Source: Acanthosepion esculentum | Lineage: Eukaryota; Mollusca; Cephalopoda; Sepiida; Sepiidae | Length of the DNA stretch: 64,000 nucleotides | NCBI GenBank assembly: GCA_964036315.1 | Contig: OZ038478.1 | Location: forward strand, 144,272,557 to 144,336,556 | Direction of reading: 5' to 3' | Made by a program: the position numbers and the translations under genes | In this document: positions 56,784 through 64,000 of the stretch, piece after piece | How the letters are laid out: each line of letters begins with the position of its first letter | Numbering within the stretch: position 1 is the first letter of the stretch | The notes under the pieces: generated by a model | What the model saw: the letters and a program-made list of their open reading frames with translations, nothing else | Told to the model about the DNA's origin: nothing | Databases searched by the model: none

Positions 56784-56930
56784 TAAGCCCCCCATCTGCA
56801 TGTTACATATCTGGTGGATTCCACTGGAATAAAGACTGTCGATTTAAATACAATAACTGTTTAGCTTGTGGAAAAATGTGACATAAGGCGTCTCAATGCA
56901 GAAACAAAAACACAATAGTAGGGTAAGAAC
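56784..56930 (+). pseudogene. Gag zinc-knuckle remnant of a Gypsy element
   Basis: Reads ACYISGGFHWNKDCRFKYNN and then CLACGKM-stop-HKASQC. It matches the double knuckle of elements 1 and 3 (CYRCGTWHWFKDCAYRFK...). The second Cys of the first knuckle is replaced (CYIS) and a TGA splits the second knuckle. No protease or RT follows. Confidence 0.75.
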
Positions 56931-56934
56931 TACC

Positions 56935-57405
56935 AGAATGGACTACGAAAACAAACTAAAAAGAAATTTCTGGGACTTACAATAAGGGAAAAGAACTTGG
57001 ACAATTTTTCTCTACCTGGACATATTAAAGTTCAGCAGGGCAGAACAAAATAGCAAGTGAGTATGAATAGTCTACTTCGAAAAGCAGCACATACATTTGA
57101 GATAGATTTGAGATGTGGCTCCAGTGAAGGATACTGAAGATTCAAAAAATGGTAAAATTGTACTTAACATTTTATTTAGAACTAGCAGTAAAGTCCGGCG
57201 TTGCTCGGGGTTTTATGTAGTTAAATTGCTTTGGGGTTTGAATTATTGAACTTACGCACGTATACGCAGTTTTTGAGGTCACTGATAGGCCGGGAATCTC
57301 ACTGGTAACAAAATTAATGAGAGCAAGGGCAACCGATGGCAATAGGTGGCTGCTGTGCTGCTGCTCCGTGCTTACCCGAAGACTGCCACCCATTCATAAT
57401 CGGTT
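56935..57405. other. Unassigned, includes a dispersed repeat start
   Basis: AACTAGCAGTAAAGTCCGGC followed by GTTGCTCGGGG at 57180-57211 resembles ACTAGCAGCATGGCCCGGCG at 59959. Such actagca...cccggcgttgcccggg starts are frequent dispersed repeats in invertebrates, but the class was not determined. The 73-codon minus frame 57172-57393 is unassigned. Confidence 0.4.
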
Positions 57406-57409
57406 AAGA

Positions 57410-58860
57410 TTTTTTATTCTGGCAATGTAAAATAGTGATTGCGTTTCCACTGTAGGACTCGCTCCTTCACTATTAAGTCCATAGGTTTTCCCAGTTTTAA
57501 GCGGAATACGCGGGTGGTAATGACATGTGTGTCAGTGTAATCCTGTTCACGCGTTATCTCAACCCATTTGTGGTTGCAGGTAAACGTTATATATAAACTT
57601 GGCCGCCCTCATTGCCTAACATATGTCATAGCGTCCTGCGTGTGTTCAAGCATGTAACGCGGCACCCAGTGTAGGTAAAGGGCAGAATGCACAGCTTCCC
57701 TAGGTCGCGAGGCTGTCGAGGAAGTGTAGGTAAGAATCTGAGCGCAACTGTTTCCGATGATTCCGTATAAAACAAAGCAACTCCGATTCCATCTTAGCGG
57801 CCATGTCAATCGCAAACTGGTGGAAAATCCCCCTGCATCTATGAAGCAGGTTGACGTCTATATCCCTAATCATGAAACGGTATGAGTTGAATGCCTTGCA
57901 TGGTAAGGCTTTGGAAGATGTAGGTTGACCACCTGGAGTATGAAGAGGAATGCCGAAGTGGTAGGCATCGTCACCATAAGGGAAAAGTAAAGGGTACTGC
58001 AATGCGTCATATGATCGATGGGTCTCTGAAATCCTGCGAAGAGCGCCGCCCTTGATTTGAGGACAATATCGCGAGTGCGGTCTTGCTCCCCATGTAGAAG
58101 AGCGGCCAATTCGTTGCACGCAGGAGCATTGTAGCGGCGTTCGTGTTCATCATGAGTTACCGTTTGTCGGCGTCAATTACAATGCGGAAGGAAAGGGAGT
58201 ACTTTCCAAAGCATATTTAAAACTGCGAATGTAGCTGTTAACCTCGTGAATCATGGCATGAAGTAATAGTATGACGTCTCTGCGTGGAATTCTTCCCGAC
58301 GGTGTCAAAATACCAATACGGGTTCCGGCCTGTAGGTTGTAGTCTGCAATAAAGTACAGTTGAAGAAATTTAAGCGTAGAGGTCTCCTCAAGCAGCAGAC
58401 CCCAATGCGGTGGTATACCTACCCCTGTACTTTGAAAGTGGGCATCTAACCCTCCTCTCGAACCAACTGATCCCCAAATGAGGTCATTTGAAAGGAGTTG
58501 TTGTATTGCCTAATTGTTTTAAAGAAGTAGTTGCAGTTGGGATGGGAGCCGGTTGTTAGTCCCCTAAACGGGGTAGGTGGTTCATGAAGAGGTGGCAGTC
58601 GAAATTTGCCGGAGGAGCAGCACAGACCGGCAGGCTCCCCGGCCCATTTGCGGGCGTTGCAGATTTGGCAAAAGCATGTCATGGACCCTACATTGATGTT
58701 GTCACGCGTAGTTAATGACGGGGTCGTAATTGAAAGCCAAGAAAGACCAAAAAGAGCTACCGGAACAGGTAATACCAAAGGGCGACCGCAAGGCGCTGAA
58801 TGTCGCCGCCGAGGCTTATGCGGTGAGCTTGGGGAGCAGCCATATTTGTAGAATCCCTTG
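57410..58860 (-). pseudogene. Helitron protein, N-terminal part (broken)
   Basis: Minus strand from 58860 to 57410. It has CQICNARKWAGEPAGLCCSS, then KFRLPPLHEPP, then FFKTIRQYNNSFQMTSFG. Later come GIPPHWG and LRRISETHRSYDALQYPLLF, then YGDDAYHFGI and YRFMIRDIDVNLLHRCRGIF. Then ILPFTYTG, and ITFTCNHKWVEITREQDYTD. This is the Helitron-like N-terminal domain found before the HUH nuclease and helicase of animal Helitrons and in related Helentrons. At least four frame breaks occur. The Rep catalytic motif and helicase are not in the window. Confidence 0.85.
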
Positions 58861-58864
58861 AAAA

Positions 58865-59313
58865 TATGTTTTGTCCTTGTCTGTGGGCCCTCAGAGTTTC
58901 TGGCAGTAGAAGTCGTTTCAGCGTTGCGGGTATTGCCGGTTGCACACTGCAGCTCTGTCTCGGACTCCCTGTATGTATGTAACAGCAACATGAACCTTTG
59001 TATCTTAGAAATTATTAATTATATTTTACTGGAATTCTCGGAGATTTTTATAACGCTATTGAATTCTAGTTTAAACAATAGGAATATATTTAGTTCTAAG
59101 TTGAAATGATGATCCATCTTGCTGTTGTCACCTCTGGATCCGGTTTTCCTCTGGATTGTTCATTCTTTTTAAAATTATTTACCATTTTCTTCATGGTTAT
59201 TGTATGCAATTTGAAAATTAAAGCCAATGTATGAATATTGTTACGGTTATTAAAGAACTGTTCCTCTCAGAATTGCTTAGTTGGGAAGACAGTGGGAATG
59301 ACATTACACCCGT

Positions 59314-59315
<2 letters not shown>
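58865..59315. other. No recognised feature
   Basis: The 5-prime flank of the Helitron remnant; no terminus was identified. Confidence 0.4.

Positions 59316-59380
<65 letters not shown>
59316..59380. repeat. (TA)n microsatellite
   Basis: About 65 bp of TA. Confidence 0.97.
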
Positions 59381-59383
<3 letters not shown>

Positions 59384-59384
59384 C

Positions 59385-59955
59385 TGTCTTCCATTGCACA
59401 ATGCATAGTTTTACAGATTATATGCAACTCTGAAATCAACCCACACTCCATGTCTTTGTGCCAAAGTATGGTTAATTTACAAAATAAGATTGAATTTAGC
59501 TTTCTGCTATTTACTGAGATTTCTCCCACACATATGCACATATACACATGCAGTACATAATATCTTTTTTGTGTATGAAAAGAGTTAGAGTGGATCCGAG
59601 TTACCATTTGTCAGTTTTTCAATACAAACGTATATGTATGCAATTATGCAATGAATTTGTTTCCTTGTGTTAGTTTACTTTTTCAATAAGACTTTCTCTG
59701 AAAAGATCGAGGTGAAGTAAACTGGAAACTTCACTTCTCACATTCTGTTGGAATATGTGATACATCTTTTCAATCTTTACCCTTTTCTTTCGCACCCCTC
59801 TTCTTCCGTATTACTATTTGATGTATAAATCCTATTTCCATTCTCATGCTGACGATTATTTGCCCCCATATTTCATTTTCTCCTCGCTCCTTTTCCTACT
59901 TCTGTCATGTCATCTATTTTTATCCTTCTACATTTTATCTCTCTCATTTTATTTG
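59385..59955. other. No recognised gene
   Basis: T-rich on the plus strand, with frames full of Phe/Ser/Leu. Probably noncoding or antisense to a decayed element. Confidence 0.4.
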
Positions 59956-59958
59956 CAT

Positions 59959-60920
59959 ACTAGCAGCATGGCCCGGCGTTGCCCGTGCTTGATTCAAAAA
60001 TCGTACGACTCATGCAGCAATCGCTATCACTTGACTTAAAATACTTTTGCCCTTCCTTACCTTTAAAGGAGTGTACTTTGCCGTGCTGATGTTGCTACAT
60101 GCCTTACTTCTTGCCTATCTCACACTGCGAATGTTTTCTAAGCTCTATACTAAACATTAAATCTGTTACGAAAAAAGAACTAAACAAAATGAACACAAAA
60201 CGATCAGCTTTAAAAAAGGACTCGTAACTGGAAAAACCGAATGAAAAAAGAATGTTAACAACAATTATTTTTTCACACCCAAACCAGTTTTGCGGAATCA
60301 GAATCAACGTTGAGATTAAGCAAGGGAATGAGCCAATTTTAGTAAAGTGCCATGCAGATTTAAATTTTTTCCACTAGTGACGAGTGCAGCTATCGATTTT
60401 TTGCATGCTAGCATGCTAGTTAACATTCGTGTCAGTCAGCTGTTGGCTCTCACGCTGGCCAACAGAAACTTCCAGCCTATTCGTGGCAGCCAGCTATAGG
60501 CTCTCACCCTGGCCAGTAGAAAATAGCCGCAAACTACATAAAAACTGCCTTAGAAGCATGAAACAAATCGATTATTTCAACTATCAATGGGAGTTGGTAA
60601 ATGCATAGTCATCTTGGCCTTCCCGCTAACTTGCAGCATGTGCATGTAAATTTTGGTGCAAATCCGTTGAAAACTGCAGGAAATAACTGATAACTGATAT
60701 CCATTAGAAATGGCACGTGGAACTAGAACAGTCCACCCCAGCTAGCGACATAAAGGGTTCAGTTCGACATTCCAACCACCTGAAGAAGACCGGAGTGTAC
60801 AACAACCTAAACGTTGTAATAATTTTGGCAACAGAGATGAGAACAATAGTCCGAATAATGTAAATAGTGTACATAATGCCTCATCTCAGAAATATAGACA
60901 GATAATTAAGAATTTTATCT
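59959..60920 (+). repeat. Composite dispersed repeats with retroposon tail
   Basis: It starts with ACTAGCAGCATGGCCCGGCG (compare 57180). Two near repeats of GGCTCTCACGCTGGCCA/GGCTCTCACCCTGGCCA lie at 60446 and 60498. TTTTGGTGCAAATCCGTTGA near 60650 is a common non-LTR tail-type motif. From 60690 to 60868 it matches the SINE-like body and tail at 56455-56612, and the tail continues to 60920 as at 33.6-33.74 kb. The order suggests several insertions. Confidence 0.55.
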
Positions 60921-60924
60921 GATA

Positions 60925-61635
60925 TTAGTGGAAGCATATATGTATATCATAAATCCGGGTAATTATAGTGAATATCTTCACAGGACAAATACTAAGTGAT
61001 ATATGCTGTTGGGAATACGACTTTGATTCTCTTCACATATTTTTCAGATTCTTCAGTTATCATGCTGATATCAGTAATTGTCTGCTGTGCCCCGATTTAA
61101 TTCTCTTTTATTTCTCCGAAACTCAGCGAGATATATTGTTTCGCTTTTAAACTTGAATCCCTACTAAACTGTGTTCTATAATTAAAACTAAGTATATCTG
61201 TAAGGGCTTTATCCATTCATATTAATTGATAATAAATTAAATATAAAAGTGGTGCAAAATATAGAGGAAACTACATTTAAAAGAGTCTGCTATGCGTTTA
61301 TCTGCCTTAACAAATAGTTTTCAATTCTTCCTATGTAGCTATAATGAATGATGATTCAATTATCATCCCTCCCATTTCCGGCTCTTTCATTATTTCATGT
61401 AAATTCATTCGGTTGGTTATTCACGGTTTCCTCTCAGCTTCTATGTCCTTCAAGGTGTCCCGTGAGTCTTCAAATCTACATGTCCTAGTCTTTGTGTCCC
61501 GGAAATTACGGCTGTCTGTACCTGATTATTTAGTATTAGTTTACTATTCATCCATTTCGCATGAAGTACCTTTTACATATGTGAGGAGAGCGTGCATTAT
61601 CCAATGTCATGAATCGGGATTTTGATATTATATAG
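60925..61635. other. No recognised gene
   Basis: T-rich plus strand. The 93-codon plus frame 61344-61625 is probably antisense to the adjacent LINE remnant. Confidence 0.4.
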
Positions 61636-61639
61636 TCGT

Positions 61640-61860
61640 TTATCATCGTTTCTGCTCTCTTTAATTTTTACAAAAAATCTGGATTTAATCATTAGCAATT
61701 CAAATGCATCTTCAGAGCTCTACCTCACTTTTACCATCACCTGTGACGGCACTATCAAAATAGATTTCTTTAAACGTTTGATTGTGATGTCTCTAATGCC
61801 TACCTCTTAATTTCAGTTGTCTATCTTGGTGAAAAATCAGTGTATAGTTTGTCCTTTCCT
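61640..61860 (-). pseudogene. LINE ORF2 thumb fragment
   Basis: On the minus strand a combination of two frames reads FKEIYFDSAVTGDGKSEVEL near 61755, followed by DAFELLMIKSRFFVKIKES. This corresponds to the LINE block FKYLGS-x-VT-DGK-x-E-E-KRR...A-K-x-F. It is heavily decayed. Confidence 0.5.
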
Positions 61861-62069
61861 CTCTATTACCTTTTCTAACTTATCTAGGAGTTATTACAGT
61901 TTCATTTCTGTGTTACCGGCCTATCTTACATTATCAAGAGTATGTCCGCTGATAATTAAATAATAAAAATAATTAATCCTGAAAGGTCCTCTGCATCCCA
62001 CAATAGTGTCCCATTGTTTACGTCATTAGTTTTTGATATTTGCATCACAAGTTTTCTATACGCAAATGG

Positions 62070-62160
62070 TTTCCGGCCATAACAGGTTGAAATACCGGTT
62101 CTCGTCCGATCACCGAAGTTAAGAAATCTTGGTCCTTGGGAATACCAGGTAGCTTAAACT
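62070..62160 (+). pseudogene. 5S rRNA pseudogene with internal deletion
   Basis: CCGGCCATAACAGGTTGAAA, then ACCGGTTCTCGTCCGATCAC and CGAAGTTAAG match the animal 5S 5-prime half closely. After AAATCTTGGT about 25 bp of the usual sequence, including the C-box, are missing. The end resumes with CTTGGGAATACCAGGTAGCT. Better conserved than the copy at 32.87 kb over the shared part, but lacking the whole internal control region. No T-run terminator is adjacent. Confidence 0.85.
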
Positions 62161-62469
62161 TTGCTCTGCGAGTGGTGTAAAGAGTGATGTATCAAAAAAA
62201 GGAGATGTATCATAAATAATTTTTATCTACAAAAAATGTTAAAATCAAGAAAGATTTACTGTTGTTAGATAACCTTTATGAAGTTGCTAAGCAGTAAATA
62301 TATATGCTCATGAAAAAATTATTTCGGTTGAGCTCTCTGGGGAAGGAAGTGCGGGTTTGTAATCAGCGACTGTTACGGCTAATAATGCATGACTCTTCGG
62401 TAAAGCGAATTGAGGCCTCTCAGTTACTCTGTGTTTATCTAAAAATAAATACGCTTTAATTCAGCTTCA

Positions 62470-62600
62470 TCCCTGCCGACGGCCTAGTGGCAGAATCTCC
62501 GACTGACGCCAATTCAGCCGGGTTTTGATCCTAGCTAAAGTCAAAACGGACGTCTAACCTCACAGCGAAACAACAGTCTATCTATGGATGACAATGTGAG
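62470..62600 (+). mobile_element. tRNA-derived SINE head
   Basis: ACGGCCTAGTGGCAGAATCT fits a tRNA A-box (TRGC-x-x-AGTGG). About 35 bp later GGGTTTTGATCCTAGC fits a slightly disrupted B-box (GGTTCGAATCC). The spacing suits a pol III promoter. The remainder (ACGTCTAACCTCACAGCG) leads to a TA tract at 62605, which may stand at the 3-prime end. The family was not identified. Confidence 0.6.

Positions 62601-62604
<4 letters not shown>

Positions 62605-62650
<46 letters not shown>
62605..62650. repeat. (TA)n microsatellite
   Basis: About 46 bp of TA at the end of the SINE-like sequence. Confidence 0.95.
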
Positions 62651-62654
<4 letters not shown>

Positions 62655-63320
62655 GATAATTAAATTGATTTTTTGATGTTTTATATCTGCACATCTGCTG
62701 AAAAGTTATAAACCCGCTAATATTAGGCTAATGAAACTTTCATGCTATGATGCATTTTAACTTCGCAGCGCAACATTACGGATGTTACCGAATGGATCTT
62801 CGGTGTCAGCAGTCTTATCTCTATGTCTCTTCATGCTTCTTTTCTATTCAGTTTTCTTTCATTCTATCATTTGATCGTGTTATACTTATTTCTATCTCTC
62901 TGTCTTTATTTCGTATTTCATTTTTCTTTGCCTTTTTTGGTATCTTCTCATCTTCTGCCGTATATTTTATATTATTATTTTAATGATATTTTCTTTTGTG
63001 CTTCATCGTCTTTATTCCACATGTTTTAACTTTCAGTATTCTCAAATAATTACGAGCTCTTCTTTTGCCATAAATGTTCGTCCCTTCCATTCCTACCTTT
63101 ACCTGTTTTCCTCTCCACACTTTATTCCTTCTTGTGGTAAATTGCTTTGACTACCTTTTCCTTGATCCCCTCTTCGTTTTCGTTATTTCCTTCCCAATTT
63201 TATTTCCTACATTTTCTGATTCAAATTACATAGAGATTTTTATTTACACTGCTCAGTTACTCACTTTGGTAAAATTGCAAAGTTAAATTAACATAAGTTG
63301 TATTCACCACTGGTAAATCT
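62655..63320. other. No recognised gene
   Basis: Strongly T/C-rich plus strand. Frames at 62747-63286 are Phe/Ser/Leu-rich and show no domain. Probably noncoding. Confidence 0.45.
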
Positions 63321-63325
63321 CTCTG

Positions 63326-63348
63326 TCACACACGCACACATGCGCACA

Positions 63349-63418
<70 letters not shown>
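63326..63418. repeat. (CA)n-(TA)n compound microsatellite
   Basis: CA repeats to 63381, TA to 63418, ending directly before the foldback arm. Confidence 0.96.
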
Positions 63419-63421
<3 letters not shown>

Positions 63422-63422
<1 letters not shown>

Positions 63423-63522
63423 TGAATATAGAAGTCAACACTTAGAGGCAACAGTCTGTTTCAGGCCTGACGATTTCATCAAGCATGAAACAGACTGCCG
63501 CCTCTAAGTGTTGACTTCTATG

Positions 63523-63527
<5 letters not shown>
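63422..63527. mobile_element. Foldback element, full hairpin (copy B)
   Basis: A 42-bp left arm (63422-63463) and right arm (63486-63527) match at 39 of 42 positions. The loop is 22 bases (63464-63485). The right arm contains TGAAACAGACTGCCGCCTCT and AAGTGTTGACTT. No coding capacity and no clear target duplication. CA/TA repeats lie directly on both sides. Confidence 0.88.

Positions 63528-63601
<74 letters not shown>
63525..63601. repeat. (CA)n-(TA)n compound microsatellite
   Basis: CA repeats to 63560, TA from 63563 to 63601, between two foldback copies. Confidence 0.96.
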
Positions 63602-63603
<2 letters not shown>

Positions 63604-63605
<2 letters not shown>

Positions 63606-63672
63606 TAGTTGCCTGACGATTGCACTAGCATGAATCAGACTGTCGACTCTAAGTGTTGACTTTTGTGTTCAC
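63604..63672. mobile_element. Foldback element, half copy (copy C)
   Basis: The loop-like GCCTGACGATTGCACTAGCA is followed by the right arm TGAATCAGACTGTCGACTCT and AAGTGTTGACTT (63631-63672). The left arm is absent; its place is taken by the TA tract. Confidence 0.82.
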
Positions 63673-63769
63673 TTTTATATTTACACACGCTCTATCTCTG
63701 ATATTGCGCACTTTATCCCATAAATATAATATTAAGACTTTATTTCTTCATATATATATATATTTTTTT

Positions 63770-63965
63770 TAAGCGTATCACCCCAAGCAAGGCGTTAAAG
63801 AAGGGTTGGAGGAAGAGCAGATAGGAGTGGTAAAGGAGAAAATGTATAGAAAGAGAAAGACAGTGGGTCATTCAAGGCAAGGGGGCCACAGAAGATCCGG
63901 AGCGAGAGCAGATAGGAATGAAAGATGAAATGATGTGGAGAAGGGAAGTGGATAGATCAAGGCAA
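63770..63965 (+). repeat. Purine-rich dispersed repeat (copy 2)
   Basis: CGTATCACCCCAAGCAAGGC followed by A/G-rich sequence, resembling 55190-55345. The class is unknown. Confidence 0.5.
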
Positions 63966-64000
63966 CTGGAGATGTCGATTGACACTACACTTAAACCGTT

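Noticed and set aside
58606..58851. Plus-strand 81-codon frame
   Set aside because: It is antisense to the Helitron protein, whose motifs are clear on the minus strand.

Overview
This window looks like repeat-rich intergenic or intronic DNA from an animal, most likely a mollusc and plausibly a cephalopod such as an octopus. The grounds are the very high A+T content, the many long (TA)n, (CA)n and (GA)n microsatellites, the mix of Ty3/Gypsy, Tc1/mariner, LINE, Helitron and tRNA- or 5S-derived repeats, and the lack of any prokaryotic gene layout. The species is inferred, not shown. No intact gene was found. Nearly every recognisable coding stretch is a decayed transposable element, and most of the open frames run through (TA)n as Tyr-Ile repeats or lie antisense to decayed LINE frames.

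Layout. 0.1-0.5 kb: two TA tracts around an 82-bp-arm hairpin. 1.4-3.7 kb: three decayed LINE ORF2 tails in a row, minus strand. 4.1-6.45 kb: two Tc1-like elements, minus strand, with a TA microsatellite lying exactly between their ends. 6.46-11.88 kb: a Gypsy element with two LTRs and several frame breaks, joined directly to the integrase end and LTR of a second Gypsy family (11.9-12.9 kb). 13.2-13.8 kb: a remnant of another IS630/Tc1/mariner-type transposase. 14.2 and 17.3-17.9 kb: possible exons of a host membrane protein, minus strand, tentative. 19.3-20.6 kb: a mariner scrambled by an internal inversion. 26.4-26.8 kb: a LINE RT piece. 28.7-29.2 kb: a tandem array of about 90 bp followed by a foldback. 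29.5-29.8 kb: a solo LTR. 32.9 kb: a 5S-related repeat. 33.5 kb: inverted retroposon tails. 34.5-35.5 kb: a short Tc1 element with both ends and its TA duplication. 40.2-40.7 kb: a solo LTR with a perfect 5-bp target duplication, inserted in a foldback arm. 42-50.6 kb: several LINE pieces and one Tc1 element. 52.7-54.9 kb: a third Gypsy copy with a large internal deletion. 56.0-56.9 kb: a LINE tail, a tRNA-SINE-like repeat, a short telomere-like repeat and a gag zinc-knuckle remnant. 57.4-58.9 kb: the start of a Helitron protein. 60-63.7 kb: retroposon remnants, a 5S-like piece, a tRNA-type SINE head and two foldback copies beside CA/TA tracts.

The clearest unexplained pattern is a short hairpin module, stem about 42 bp, seen at four places (29.1, 40.2/40.7, 63.4 and 63.6 kb). 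Three of the four copies run straight into a dinucleotide tract. Sometimes only the right arm and loop remain. Near-perfect palindromes with tiny loops recur through the window, as expected if template switching during replication is a common mutation here.
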